A stretch of DNA of 64,000 bases from an uncultured Cohaesibacter sp. (GCF_963676485.1 NZ_OY781114.1:248001-312000); one strand, 5' to 3'. Numbered from the stretch's first letter, positions 36,456 through 48,093 are shown. The notes: generated by a model not told the origin, from the sequence alone. A program made the numbers and translations.

Positions 36456-37111
36456 TCAGTGGCCTCCCTCTTGTTCAATGATTGAGAAGTCACGCGCCTC
36501 AACCTGCTCCGGCTTCCATGTACGGAAAGCCCAGATGATCAGGCCGATAATAAAGAAGGCACTTGGCGGCAGAAGCAGAAGGCCGTTCGGAACATACCAA
36601 CCACCGTTATTCACGGTTTTGAGGATGGTAATACCAAACAGGGAGCCGGAACCGAGCAGCTCACGAACAACACCGACCAGCATCAGGATGAGTGAGTAGC
36701 CAAGGCCGTTTCCGATACCATCAAGGAAACTCGCAACCGGCGGGTTCTTCATGGCATAGGCTTCAGCACGCCCCATCACGATACAGTTGGTGATGATCAG
36801 GCCCACAAAGACCGACAGGGTCTTGGAGATCTCGAAGGCATAGGCCTTGAGAAGCTGATCAACCAGGATCACCAAGGATGCGATGATGATCATCTGCACG
36901 ATAATGCGGATGTTGTTGGGGATGTGATTGCGGATCATCGAGATGAACAGGTTCGAGAACGCCGTCACCATCGTTACCGACAATGCCATCACGAAAGCGA
37001 CCTTAAGGGAGGAGGTCACAGCCAGCGCTGAACAAATGCCCAGAACCTGCAAAGTGATGGGTTGTTATCGACCAACGGGTCGATCAACATACTATTCTTG
37101 TGCTCAGACAT
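36456..37111 (-). CDS. nqrD: Na+-translocating NADH:quinone reductase subunit D, with apparent 5' frameshift
   Basis: NqrD is the partner of NqrE. The expected start is ATG 37111, which shares its A with the nqrC stop (TAATG) and reads [18 protein letters not shown], the usual NqrD opening. There the frame breaks: AACAACCC is followed by ATCACTTTG, one base short of AAC AAC CCN ATC ACT TTG. The remaining 198 codons from about 37052 read [20 protein letters not shown] to the end in another frame, with both iron-site cysteines (LGIC, ITNC). The interval is 656 bases, not a multiple of three. Either a sequencing error in a C run or a true mutation. Confidence 0.88.
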
Positions 37112-37926
37112 TAGACCGTCCCTTCTTTGAGGTTATCAAGGAAGCGCTTGAAGCCTTGTTCCCCCATCCAGAAATGAATGAGGTTGTCAACGCCTCGGCT
37201 GGTCAGCGTAGCACCGGCCAGACTGTCGATATGGTAGTCCCGTGTAGCAGGGGTTGCCGGCGTCTTGGTAACAGCAATCTCAACTTTGCCATCTTCGCCA
37301 TAGATCTTCTTACCCGGCCACTGGGCACGCCAGCGCGGGTTGTCGACCTCGGCACCAAGGCCCGGGGTTTCACCCTGTTCATAGAACTGGAACCCGGCGA
37401 CTTCGTTGCCATCGGCTTTCAAGGCAACAAAACCATACATCGTGGACCAAAGACCGTAGCCATGAACCGGAAGAATGATCTTGTCGATGTCTCCTGCATC
37501 ATTCCGGATGAGATAGACAGATGCCAGCTTGGCCTGACGGCCGATACCGGCGGGGTCATTCTTGAGATCGATGGACTCCTTGGGGTCCTTCGCTGCCGCA
37601 CGCTGATCATAAGTGGTTGGATCAGCGGCATCCGAGAAGGTTCCCGTGCTGATATCAACGAGGCGCGGCTCGATCTTCTCGTTAAAGACCTTGTTGACAT
37701 TGATGCCTGGTTTGAACAGGCCAGCCACCTGCAAAATGTTGCGGCGTTTGTCCAGAACCTTGTTCTGCTCCTGCACCGGTCTGAGAGCCACGGCAGCAGC
37801 TGACACGATCATGGAACAGAACAGACACAGGGCGACGGCCACGATAACCGTCTTGACGGGGTTGTCCGCTGGCATCGCCAGAAAACGTCCCCAAGGACCT
37901 AGTTTCTTATCCGTTGCCTCAGGCAT
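37111..37926 (-). CDS. nqrC: Na+-translocating NADH:quinone reductase subunit C
   Basis: NqrC carries a covalent FMN on a periplasmic domain. The 271-residue protein has a single N-terminal helix (VKTVIVAVALCLFCSMIVSA) and the flavinylation motif near the C-terminus, DSLAGATLTSRGV, where the second threonine region accepts FMN from ApbE. GYGLWSTMYGFVAL and EQGETPGLGAEVDNPRW are also family features. ATG 37926 is chosen because it overlaps the nqrB stop by 8 bases; a longer frame to 37986 is antisense to nothing conserved. Confidence 0.95.
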   Translation of the reverse strand: MPEATDKKLGPWGRFLAMPADNPVKTVIVAVALCLFCSMIVSAAAVALRPVQEQNKVLDKRRNILQVAGLFKPGINVNKVFNEKIEPRLVDISTGTFSDAADPTTYDQRAAAKDPKESIDLKNDPAGIGRQAKLASVYLIRNDAGDIDKIILPVHGYGLWSTMYGFVALKADGNEVAGFQFYEQGETPGLGAEVDNPRWRAQWPGKKIYGEDGKVEIAVTKTPATPATRDYHIDSLAGATLTSRGVDNLIHFWMGEQGFKRFLDNLKEGTV

Positions 37927-39127
37927 TGCGAGCAGCCCTCCGCTTGATGTTGGCGCGCACAACGAAATAGTCGATGAGCGGCGCAAAGATATTGCCGAAC
38001 AGGATCGCGAGCATCATGCCTTCGGGGAAAGCCGGGTTGACGACGCGGATCATGATGACCATGAAGCCGATCAGGGCACCGTACCAGAAGCGACCAGCAT
38101 TGGTCTGGGCTGCGGAAACAGGCTCGGTAACCATGAAGACCAGACCGAAGGCCCAGCCGCCAAGCACCATGTGCCACCAGAATGGCATGCCGAACATCGG
38201 GTTGGTATCAGAACCGATCAGGTTTAGAATGAGCGAAAAGCCCACTGTACCGGCAACACAGCCAGCGATCAGACGCCAGTTTGCGATGCGGGTATAAACC
38301 AGAACGATGCCGCCGATCAGGCAGGCCAAAGCAGAAGTTTCACCCATGGAGCCTTGCATGATGCCGATGAAGGCATCCCACCATGTGAGGCCCATATCGG
38401 AAAGCGCCTGCGTCCCGTGCAGTGCCGTTGCGCCCAGCGCGGTTGCACCGGTAAAGCCGTCGACCGGGGTCCAGATCGCGTCACCGGACATTGCTGCCGG
38501 ATAGGCGAAATAGAGGAAGGCACGACCGACCAGAGCCGGGTTCAGGAAGTTCTTGCCAGTGCCGCCGAACACTTCCTTACCCATCAGCACACCGAAGATG
38601 ATACCGATGGAAACCATCCAGAGCGGAGTGGAAGCAGGAACGATCAGCGCATAGAGCATGGAGGTCACGAAGAAGCCTTCGTTGATCTCATGGCCACGCA
38701 CAATGGCGAAGATCACTTCCACGATGCCGCCAGCGGCCAACGTGAAGATATAGATCGGCAGGAAGTAAAGCAGCCCATGCACCAGATTGGCGAAGATGCT
38801 GTTCGGGTCGAAGCCAATACCCAGAAGGTTGATGACCCAAGCGCGCCAACCGGCGACCTCGGTCAGCCCCATGCTGGCTATGGCTGAGTTGGTTTGATAG
38901 CCGGTATTATAAAGAGCCATCAGAACACAGGGGAATGTGGCGATCACCACATAAGACATAACACGCTTGAGGTCGATATCGTCGCGCGCATGCGGCGCGG
39001 CGCGTGTCACCATCCTTGGCGTGTAGATGAAGGATTCCACCATTTCGTAAAGGGCGAAATACCGTTCCAGCTTGCCGCCTTTATGGAAATGCGGCTCGAT
39101 GCTGTCGAAGAAATTGCGCAGACCCAA
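37919..39127 (-). CDS. nqrB: Na+-translocating NADH:quinone reductase subunit B
   Basis: NqrB is the main membrane subunit, related to RnfD and urea-transporter-like folds. It binds riboflavin and a covalent FMN and forms the sodium path. The 402-residue protein has about ten helices. The FMN threonine lies in VDGFTGATALGATAL. KEVFGGTGKNFLNPALVGRA and the PASTPLWMVSIGIIFG helix are typical. It begins three bases after nqrA and overlaps nqrC. Confidence 0.96.
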   Translation of the reverse strand: MGLRNFFDSIEPHFHKGGKLERYFALYEMVESFIYTPRMVTRAAPHARDDIDLKRVMSYVVIATFPCVLMALYNTGYQTNSAIASMGLTEVAGWRAWVINLLGIGFDPNSIFANLVHGLLYFLPIYIFTLAAGGIVEVIFAIVRGHEINEGFFVTSMLYALIVPASTPLWMVSIGIIFGVLMGKEVFGGTGKNFLNPALVGRAFLYFAYPAAMSGDAIWTPVDGFTGATALGATALHGTQALSDMGLTWWDAFIGIMQGSMGETSALACLIGGIVLVYTRIANWRLIAGCVAGTVGFSLILNLIGSDTNPMFGMPFWWHMVLGGWAFGLVFMVTEPVSAAQTNAGRFWYGALIGFMVIMIRVVNPAFPEGMMLAILFGNIFAPLIDYFVVRANIKRRAARNA

Positions 39128-39130
39128 GGC

Positions 39131-40480
39131 TTAGCCCTCTTTTTCGATTTTGAAGAGATTGGCTCGCAGAGCTTCGCCATACTCATATTTCGAGTGACAG
39201 ATGAAGGTGCAAAGTGCCAGATCCTCTTCCTCCAGCTCCAAAGCTCCCAATTTCTGAGCCAGATCGGTATCAAGCGTCAGAAGAGCCTTGAGCAACTGAG
39301 TTGGCAGAACATCCAACGGCACTACCTGCTCATAGCTGCCAAATGGCACCATGGCACGCCGACCGCCGCGCTGGTTGGTTCCGAAAGCAAATTTCTTGCC
39401 TGCGCCCAAAAGCGAACTGAGATGAACATTGGTGAAGGACCAATAGTTCATGGATGGATACCCCCAGCCCAAAATGCGCTGTTTGGTATCTTCTTCCATC
39501 AAAGTCAGCTGGGTTGCCGAACGGGAGAGGAAAGCGAAATGGTCTTCGGCGTTTGAGCCCGACAGTACGGAACCGGAAACGACGCGGCAATTGATGCCGA
39601 TTTCGATTTCCCCGGCGGTCAATTCATCCGTGGAAGCACCGACACGTGTTTTGACGAGGCGTGGTTTGATGGCCAGAGGACCACAAAGCGCGATGGTACG
39701 ATCGGTGTCGATCTTGCCTGTCGTGAAGAGATTGCCGATGGCGATCACATCCGCATAGGAGATGGACCATACGGTCTTTTCTGCACTCACAGGATCGAGG
39801 AAATGAATGTGTGTCCCAGCCAGACCGGCGGGATGCGGCCCTGCGAAGGATTCAAAGACGACCTTCTCAGATGTTACGCCGGGCAACTTGTCGTCCGGAG
39901 CGTGGCAAACAAAAACGTGACCGTCTGTCAGATTGGACAGAACATCGACACCCGCGCTGAAGGCCGCTGCATTCTCGCCGATGATAACGGCAGGATCGGC
40001 AGCAAGCGGGTTGGTGTCCATTGCTGTGACGAAGATGGAATGCGGGACTGTACCCTGTTCAGGCACATAGGAATAAGGCCTTGTCTTGAGATAGGTCCAC
40101 TGCCCACTTTCATAGAGACGCTTCTGAACATTTTCGCGCGGGAGGGCGCTCAATTGTTCAGCGGGAGTCGCCTCGAAGGTGATCTCTTCTTCCACCTCAT
40201 CCAGTGCGATCACAATGGTCTCAAGCACTCGCCGTGCCCCACGATTGATCGCCGTAACGGTTCCGCCTCCTGGAGCCACATAGAGCACTTCTTGGGAAGC
40301 TTTGTGCAAGAAGAGTGGTTGCCCCTTCTTGACCTTGTCTCCTTCCGCAACCAGCATCTTGGGCTTCAGGCCGATGAAGTCCCGACCATTCACAGCCACC
40401 TTCGTTATCTTTGGCCCCTCATGAATGGTCTGGACAGGAGCGCCTGTTATCGGCAGATCCAATCCTTTTTTTAGCTTCAT
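39131..40480 (-). CDS. nqrA: Na+-translocating NADH:quinone reductase subunit A
   Basis: NqrA is the cytoplasmic, cofactor-free subunit that contacts the quinone site, and the first gene of the operon. The 449-residue protein starts MKLKKGLDLPITGAP, has KPKMLVAEGDKVKKGQPLF and the VAPGGGTVTAINRGARR biotinyl/lipoyl-like segment, and later YPSMNYWSFTNVHLSSLLG and YEQVVPLDVLPTQLLKALL. ATG 40480 has AAGG six bases upstream and matches the family start; a frame open to 40549 adds an unconserved leader. Confidence 0.96.
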   Translation of the reverse strand: MKLKKGLDLPITGAPVQTIHEGPKITKVAVNGRDFIGLKPKMLVAEGDKVKKGQPLFLHKASQEVLYVAPGGGTVTAINRGARRVLETIVIALDEVEEEITFEATPAEQLSALPRENVQKRLYESGQWTYLKTRPYSYVPEQGTVPHSIFVTAMDTNPLAADPAVIIGENAAAFSAGVDVLSNLTDGHVFVCHAPDDKLPGVTSEKVVFESFAGPHPAGLAGTHIHFLDPVSAEKTVWSISYADVIAIGNLFTTGKIDTDRTIALCGPLAIKPRLVKTRVGASTDELTAGEIEIGINCRVVSGSVLSGSNAEDHFAFLSRSATQLTLMEEDTKQRILGWGYPSMNYWSFTNVHLSSLLGAGKKFAFGTNQRGGRRAMVPFGSYEQVVPLDVLPTQLLKALLTLDTDLAQKLGALELEEEDLALCTFICHSKYEYGEALRANLFKIEKEG

Positions 40481-40812
40481 AGCATACCTTGACTGAATGA
40501 GTTTTTCCGGCGCCCCTCGCGCCAACATACGGTGTTGCCCTAACAACACCTCCCTTTGCTAACGAGGGAAATCAAACAATTCAAGTTAATTTGCGCCCAT
40601 ATGGATGGCTTTTGCCATTGGTAGCAATTTGAATGGATAAAATGAAATAAATTTCCCTCGCTCGTAACCATTCTAATCCAGCAAAGAGATTAAAAAGACC
40701 TTGACTTCGGTCAAAGAAGAGCCCAACTAACCCCGCATGCCGCTTATTTAGGCGGAACCGAAAGTTCAGTCCCAGTGTCTTCCGCACGTTGAAATTGCAT
40801 TGAGGCCCTCCA
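40481..40812. promoter_or_regulatory. Divergent promoter region nqrA / apbE
   Basis: 332 bases between the leftward nqr operon and rightward apbE-nqrM. The AT-rich stretch around 40575-40660 is the likely promoter zone. I could not identify a specific operator by eye. Confidence 0.45.
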
Positions 40813-41850
40813 TTGCGCTTGCTTCTCCGGCTCATCCCCGTTGTTATTGGTCTATTCACTCTTGCTGGATGTGACCTTTTTTCCGAACAAACTGACGAAT
40901 ATCTGCTCCGTGGCAACACGATGGGCACCAGTTACACCATCAAAGCGCTGCATGCGCGCGGAAAAGTGGATGAAGAGGCCCTTTATTACGACATAAAGGC
41001 GACATTGGACAACGCCAACGAAGCGATGTCCAACTGGAAAGACGAGTCGGAAATCTCCATCTTTAACAACAGTTCTTCGACAGATTGGCTGCGCACTTCT
41101 GATAGTTTTCACGAAGTTTTGCAGGAAGCCCAGGTCATTCACGATCTGAGCGGAGGACGATTCGACATTACGGTTTCGCCACTTGTCGACCTTTGGGGGT
41201 TTGGTCCTGCGGACAATAAAAACCCGCCAACGGATGCACAAATCAGCGCTGCCATGGCCAATGTGGGGCAGAGCACCCTGTTGGACGTGAAGTCCGACCC
41301 ACCCATGGTGCGCAAGAACAAGCCAGGTGTGACCATCACCCTGGGCGCAATTGCCAAGGGATATAGCGCAGATTTGATCGGTCGCACCCTTGCGAAGCAT
41401 GGCATTAAGAATTATCTCGTAGAAATAGGCGGTGATCTTATGGTTCATGGCCTGAACAGCATGGGCGAGCCCTGGCAGATCGGCATTGAAAAGCCAGATG
41501 AAGCAGGTCGGTCCGTGCAGATGGTTCTTCCCGTCAGCGACATGGGTATCGCGACATCGGGGGACTATCGTAATTTCTATTTCAATGATGAGGGGCAGCG
41601 CATGTCTCACATCATAGACCCGCTGACCGGGAGACCGGTTACGCATAATCTCGCTTCGGTCACTGTGCTGGCTCCCGACGGCATGCAGGCCGACGGCATG
41701 GCAACGGCACTTTTGGTGCTGGGTGAGAAGGACGGACGCGCTCTGGCTGACAAGCTGGACATTCCGGCCTATTTCATTCGCCGCGAAGAAAGCGGATTTG
41801 TAACATCGAGCAGCAAGGCCTTTGATGCTCTGATGGCGGCGGAAAAATGA
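40813..41850 (+). CDS. apbE: FAD:protein FMN transferase
   Basis: ApbE transfers FMN from FAD onto threonines of NqrB and NqrC in the periplasm. The 345-residue protein is a lipoprotein with signal MRLLLRLIPVVIGLFTLAGC, lipobox cysteine at residue 20. It then shows MGTSYTIKALHARG, a segment AMSNWKDESEIS, GRFDITVSPLVDLWGFGP, LGAIAKGYSADLI and the C-terminal HIIDPLTGRPV and DGMATALLVLG motifs. The start is TTG: the in-frame stop TGA at 40801 excludes any earlier codon. It is divergent from the nqr operon it serves. Confidence 0.95.
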   Translation: MRLLLRLIPVVIGLFTLAGCDLFSEQTDEYLLRGNTMGTSYTIKALHARGKVDEEALYYDIKATLDNANEAMSNWKDESEISIFNNSSSTDWLRTSDSFHEVLQEAQVIHDLSGGRFDITVSPLVDLWGFGPADNKNPPTDAQISAAMANVGQSTLLDVKSDPPMVRKNKPGVTITLGAIAKGYSADLIGRTLAKHGIKNYLVEIGGDLMVHGLNSMGEPWQIGIEKPDEAGRSVQMVLPVSDMGIATSGDYRNFYFNDEGQRMSHIIDPLTGRPVTHNLASVTVLAPDGMQADGMATALLVLGEKDGRALADKLDIPAYFIRREESGFVTSSSKAFDALMAAEK

Positions 41851-41902
41851 GCAACAACCTGCCCCGCGCTCAGGTGAGCCGGGTCGCACGGAGGGTATTT
41901 GG

Positions 41903-42163
41903 ATGATAACCTATCTCATCGTATTTGGAGCCTTTTTGGTCATCGTTGTTGGCATGTCCATTGGCGTCATGTTCAAGCGCAAACCGATTGCCGGCTCCTG
42001 CGGTGGCCTCAACGCGATCTCCGATGCGGACCATTGCCTCATCTGCGGCTCAGCTGTTGATAAGGACAGCCCGCTGAAAGAACGCCTGCATGGCGAATGC
42101 CCCCGCAAGAAAGCGGCCCGCGAGAAAGCCGAGCGCGAAGCTGCCATGAGTGCAGCCGAATAA
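41903..42163 (+). CDS. nqrM: Na+-NQR maturation protein NqrM
   Basis: NqrM (DUF539) is needed to insert the iron centre between NqrD and NqrE. The 86-residue protein has one N-terminal membrane helix (YLIVFGAFLVIVVGMSIGVM) and the family cysteine pattern: IAGSCGGLNAIS, DHCLICG and GECPRKKA, four cysteines in all. A lysine/glutamate-rich tail follows. It lies 52 bases after apbE and ahead of a strong terminator, so apbE-nqrM form one unit. Confidence 0.93.
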   Translation: MITYLIVFGAFLVIVVGMSIGVMFKRKPIAGSCGGLNAISDADHCLICGSAVDKDSPLKERLHGECPRKKAAREKAEREAAMSAAE

Positions 42164-42192
42164 AGCCGCTCCACCTCTTCAGAATTTGTTTG

Positions 42193-42221
42193 AAAAGGCA
42201 CGCATTTTGCGTGCCTTTTTT
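42193..42221 (+). terminator. Intrinsic terminator of apbE-nqrM
   Basis: GGCACGC (42197-42203), loop ATTTT, GCGTGCC (42209-42215), followed by six T residues. Confidence 0.92.
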
Positions 42222-42425
42222 ACATCAGGTTTCTCAAGATTTCCCGGGCTCTTTTCTTCGGACATGCCACAGACTGACCCCAACAGGAATGGATACAGTC
42301 CTCCCCAATGCCCAACCACTTATGAATTGGACTCTCGAACCGAGAGATAGAAACAGTGCCCTCGCATCGGCATACCATGTGCGAAGGGCGGCTCAGTGAG
42401 GACACAAGTTTTAGAAAACTGACCC

Positions 42426-42623
42426 TTAATGCGGCACAAAGGGAATGAAGGCCAGCGCCAGAAAGCAGAAGGTTGCGACGATGCCCGATAGCCAGCAGTT
42501 GCGCTTCCAATGTGGCCCCGCCTCTTTCCAGTTATCGCGAAAGACCTTTCCTGCCAGAACGAAAATGACGAGAACGGCGATCCCCAGATAGGGGCTGGAA
42601 ATTACAAGATTGGGCACGAGCAA
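42426..42623 (-). CDS. Small hypothetical membrane protein
   Basis: A protein of about 63-65 residues with two hydrophobic helices (YLGIAVLVIFVLAGKVF and LSGIVATFCFLALAFIPFV) separated by a charged loop DNWKEAGPHWKRN. I do not recognise a family. The start is TTG at 42623 or GTG at 42617; ribosome binding is weak. It lies between nqrM and the MATE gene and is probably real given its membrane topology. Confidence 0.5.
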   Translation of the reverse strand: MLVPNLVISSPYLGIAVLVIFVLAGKVFRDNWKEAGPHWKRNCWLSGIVATFCFLALAFIPFVPH

Positions 42624-42725
42624 TCGCTTTCTGACTTTGAGGTCTTCTTGATTGGCATTGAGGGCAATTTAGCCTAATGTCCGCCCAACGCCAACCATTC
42701 GCAAATAGAAGATTTCCTTATCCCC

Positions 42726-44099
42726 GTGTCAGCCAATCCTTCGCCCAGGTCTGCCTTGCTCGATCGTGAAACACCCTCCATTCTCAAACTGGCAGGTTTT
42801 CTGTCCCTGTCCGGGCTTTTTTCCACATCAGCCATTCTGATCGATGCCAACATGGTGGGGCCAATCGGCGACGAAACGCTGGCAGGCCTTGGTTTGTGTG
42901 CGGGGCTGTATGGCATTTTCATGGCGCTGTTATTCGGGCTGGGGTCGGGTGCGCAAATTCTTTTAACGCGGGCCTTCGGGGCTGGAGACATACGCCTTTA
43001 TTACAAAAGGCTCTTGCGCATGATGGGGCTGGGGTTGGCGCTCAGCGTCATTCTGGTTCTCCTCTTCCGCTTCAATATCAACTTTCTGGTGGACTGGCTG
43101 GCCACCACATCCGGCATCGGCTTTGCGGCCAAGCGCTATCTGGCGCTTATGGTATATTCCCTGCCCCTCAGCTTTGCCGCCTATCTGCTGACAATCAGTT
43201 TCGATGTGAAGCGACAGGCGCCGCGCGAATTGCGCGGTTTTGCCATCGAACTGCCGTTGAATGTGATCCTCAACGCCCTGCTGATCTATGGTTGGTTCGG
43301 CGCGCCGGAACTTGGGATCAAGGGCGCGGCCATCTCAACCCTCGTCAGTCAGTCAGCAAGGCTGGTTTATCTTGTGGTGCTGACGGCGCGAGACATGCGT
43401 GTGGCGTTGAGGGCCACCAAAACGGACAATATGTCGGCGGGTGGCGAATTTGATCGCGAAGAGTTGCTGCCCCGCTCGGTGTTAACACCGGTCTTGCTCA
43501 ATGTGGCCGCGCTCATTGTGGGAGCACAAGCTTATCAGTTGCTGTTTGCCCAGCAGCCCTACCTGACCTTTGCCGCGCTAGCGCTGATGACGCCGTGGCT
43601 CTCGGTCGCCAATGTGCTTGGACGCGCGGTTGCCATGTCGGCCACCCTCACCTGTGCCGACCTTGAGCCAGACAGCCCGGAGCTACGCAAGGCAATCCGT
43701 TCGGTATTGAAGGCCCTGCGATTGCTGGCGCCGCGCCTTGCGCTCCTTTTTATTGGCGCAACGCTGGTCGCAGACGCCCTCTCATGGCACATCTCCGATT
43801 GGGTGCGAATCAATTTTCTGTTGCTGATCCCCTATGGGGGCCTGTTGGTTCTGGTGCGTACGGTGTCCGTCACCATAGGCGCGATCTTGCGCGCAACAGA
43901 CCGACCCAAATGGGTATTCTGGGTTCAGGTCGGTCTGCAATGGGGCTTCGGGGTGCCGCTCTTGCTCATCTGCACCCATGTCTTCGAGCTGTCCCTCTAT
44001 ATTGTCTACGGCATTCTCATTCTGGAAGAAGCCTTGCGACTGGGCATCATGGCCTTAAGGCTCAGAAAGCGCACATTCTCAGAGGTCGAGGGCGACTAG
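42726..44099 (+). CDS. MATE-family efflux transporter
   Basis: A 457-residue inner-membrane antiporter of the MATE/NorM class, with twelve predicted helices in two halves. Recognisable family features are TSAILIDANMVGPIGDETLA, GLGSGAQILLTRAFGAGD and in the second half YLTFAALALMTPWLSVANVLG. MATE proteins export cationic drugs or metabolites with a sodium or proton gradient; a sodium-coupled role would suit a host with Na+-NQR but cannot be read. The start is GTG 42726, without a clear ribosome binding site. Confidence 0.85.
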   Translation: MSANPSPRSALLDRETPSILKLAGFLSLSGLFSTSAILIDANMVGPIGDETLAGLGLCAGLYGIFMALLFGLGSGAQILLTRAFGAGDIRLYYKRLLRMMGLGLALSVILVLLFRFNINFLVDWLATTSGIGFAAKRYLALMVYSLPLSFAAYLLTISFDVKRQAPRELRGFAIELPLNVILNALLIYGWFGAPELGIKGAAISTLVSQSARLVYLVVLTARDMRVALRATKTDNMSAGGEFDREELLPRSVLTPVLLNVAALIVGAQAYQLLFAQQPYLTFAALALMTPWLSVANVLGRAVAMSATLTCADLEPDSPELRKAIRSVLKALRLLAPRLALLFIGATLVADALSWHISDWVRINFLLLIPYGGLLVLVRTVSVTIGAILRATDRPKWVFWVQVGLQWGFGVPLLLICTHVFELSLYIVYGILILEEALRLGIMALRLRKRTFSEVEGD

Positions 44100-44137
44100 T
44101 TCTATCCCCTGAAGGCAACAGTCCTTATGGCTCGCCC

Positions 44138-44752
44138 TCAGGTCAGTGCTGCAAAAGGTGGCGCTGGATCATACTGCATGGCCTTTTGCACAGCGCGCGA
44201 AAAGTCAGGACCATACCACTCGCCTATAAGCCAGAGGCTCATGTCGATGCCAGCGGATATGCCTGCACTGGTGACCAGATTGCCATCGCGGATATAACGA
44301 TATTCGCCACGCACATCTGGCTTTTCCGGCCGTGCCCTAACCAGCTCCACCGCTCCATGATGGGTGGTGATCTTCTTTCCCTTTGTCAGGCCTGCTGCGG
44401 TAAGCAGAAGCGAACCGGTGCAAACACTTGTCACCCACTTTGCACCCTGCCCGATTTCGGCGATCCAGTTGATGATGGCCGGATTGTTCACCTCGCGACG
44501 GGTGCCTTGCCCGCCGGGTACGACAATCACGTCGAGACCCTCAACCTCGGCCATTGTCTCATCCGGCAAGACCCGCATGCCTTTGGCGCACGTGACAGGC
44601 TCTGCATCCGGGGCGATGAGCGCCATCTCGAAAAGTGGGTCTTCCCCCTTTGACTTTCTGACGGAGTTAGCCACGGTGAACACTTCCCATGGCCCTACAA
44701 AATCAAGTTCCTCAACATCCTTGAATATCAATATCCCGATTTTCATACTCAT
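44138..44752 (-). CDS. DJ-1/PfpI-family protein (amidotransferase-like)
   Basis: A 204-residue protein of the DJ-1/PfpI superfamily. The fold markers are MKIGILIFKDVEELDFVGPW, VIVVPGGQGTRREV and the nucleophile elbow with cysteine in WVTSVCTGSLLLTAAGLTKG, followed by THHGAVE and SAGISAGIDMSLWLI. Relatives include isonitrile hydratase and AraC-linked regulators' sensor domains; activity here is unknown. ATG 44752 with AAGG upstream is preferred; the frame continues far upstream but the extension is antisense to the DMT gene. Confidence 0.88.
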   Translation of the reverse strand: MSMKIGILIFKDVEELDFVGPWEVFTVANSVRKSKGEDPLFEMALIAPDAEPVTCAKGMRVLPDETMAEVEGLDVIVVPGGQGTRREVNNPAIINWIAEIGQGAKWVTSVCTGSLLLTAAGLTKGKKITTHHGAVELVRARPEKPDVRGEYRYIRDGNLVTSAGISAGIDMSLWLIGEWYGPDFSRAVQKAMQYDPAPPFAALT

Positions 44753-44887
44753 ATGGGCGGCCTTTTGCTGAAATCTCAAATAAAAACAGGGCCTACTATG
44801 GAGTGTCTTTTTCCTTCCACGCAAGATCAAAATATGCGAAGGAGAAAGTCTTCCTTCCAGTCTCCCATTCTTTAAAAAGCAAAATTC

Positions 44888-45781
44888 ATGAGAAATAATA
44901 ATATTGCCGCCTATGCTCCTCTGGCTCTTGCAACCCTTTGCTGGGGTGGCAATGTCGTGATCGGGCGGGCGGTACGAGGCGACCTGCCACCACTCGGGCT
45001 TTCCTTCTGGCGCTGGTTTTTCTGCTGCCTCATTCTTTTGTTTTTCACCGCACGCAAGTTGCCCGGCAACTGGCCGGTTATCCGCAAACACTGGAAGCTG
45101 CTGCTTGCCATGGCGGCCACAGGCATCGCCGCATTCAATCCGTTGCAATATCAGGCACTGCACAGCACCACGGCCATCAACTCGACACTGATTCTTGCCA
45201 CCTGCCCGGCAATCATGGCGTTGCTGTCAGTATTCATCCTCAAGGAAAAGCTCGGCCTGGCGCAGATCGCAGGAATCCTGATCTCCTTCTTCGGAGTGAC
45301 CTTTGTCATCACCTCCGGAGACCTCAAGACCCTATTCCATCTCAAATTCACCGTCGGAGATATATGGATGGTCGGAGCGGCGATTGTCTGGGCGCTCTAT
45401 TCGATCACAATCAAATTGCGCCCTGTCACCCTTGATCCGCTGGTCATGCTTATGGTGATTACCGGCCTTGGGGCGCTTATACTGCTGCCGCTCTATATCT
45501 GGGAAACCCTCACCTATCAGGCGGTTACCATCACGCCGACGAATTTGGCAGCGATTGTCTATGTAACTTTCATCGCGTCCCTTCTGGCCTATTTCAGCTG
45601 GAACAAGGGCGTGGGCCTCATCGGCCCCTCAAAGGCTGGTGTTTTCATTCATCTGATGCCGGTCTGGGTGGCAATTCTCGCTTTCTTCCTGCTTGGCGAA
45701 CGCCTGCAGGGCTATCATCTGGTGGGGATTGCCTTTATCGCTATCGGCATTGTTCTAAACAGCAGGCGCGCGCGCGTGTGA
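44888..45781 (+). CDS. EamA/DMT-superfamily transporter
   Basis: A 297-residue membrane protein with ten predicted helices arranged as two EamA repeats. The first repeat starts YAPLALATLCWGGNVVIGRA and ends in EKLGLAQIAGILISFFGVTF; the second has GDIWMVGAAIVWALYSITIK and GERLQGYHLVGIAFIAIGIV. The family exports amino acids or other metabolites. It is divergent from the PfpI gene; no operon partner. Confidence 0.9.
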   Translation: MRNNNIAAYAPLALATLCWGGNVVIGRAVRGDLPPLGLSFWRWFFCCLILLFFTARKLPGNWPVIRKHWKLLLAMAATGIAAFNPLQYQALHSTTAINSTLILATCPAIMALLSVFILKEKLGLAQIAGILISFFGVTFVITSGDLKTLFHLKFTVGDIWMVGAAIVWALYSITIKLRPVTLDPLVMLMVITGLGALILLPLYIWETLTYQAVTITPTNLAAIVYVTFIASLLAYFSWNKGVGLIGPSKAGVFIHLMPVWVAILAFFLLGERLQGYHLVGIAFIAIGIVLNSRRARV

Positions 45782-47932
<2,151 letters not shown>

Positions 47933-47996
47933 TCACCAGTCAATCCGGCTTGCCTCCCCTTTTAGGCGATCAAGCTGAACAGAGCAGACATATGAA

Positions 47997-48030
47997 AAGG
48001 CGGCTCCCGATATGGGACCGCCTTCTTATT
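47997..48030 (+). terminator. Terminator after pgm
   Basis: AAGGCGG (47997-48003) with CCGCCTT (48018-48024) and an inner CCC/GGG pair; followed by CTTATTTG. It may also serve the convergent chemoreceptor gene. Confidence 0.65.
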
Positions 48031-48093
48031 TGTAGAACCGTTTTTGATATGACCAAGCGTTGGTCGGGAAAGGAGCGCAGACTTTGGGGAGTA

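Noticed and set aside
40852-41889. A 345-codon minus-strand frame
   Set aside because: It is antisense to apbE, which is unmistakable on the plus strand.
42097-42425. Open frames between nqrM and the small membrane protein
   Set aside because: They overlap the nqrM 3' end and its terminator and have no recognisable product.
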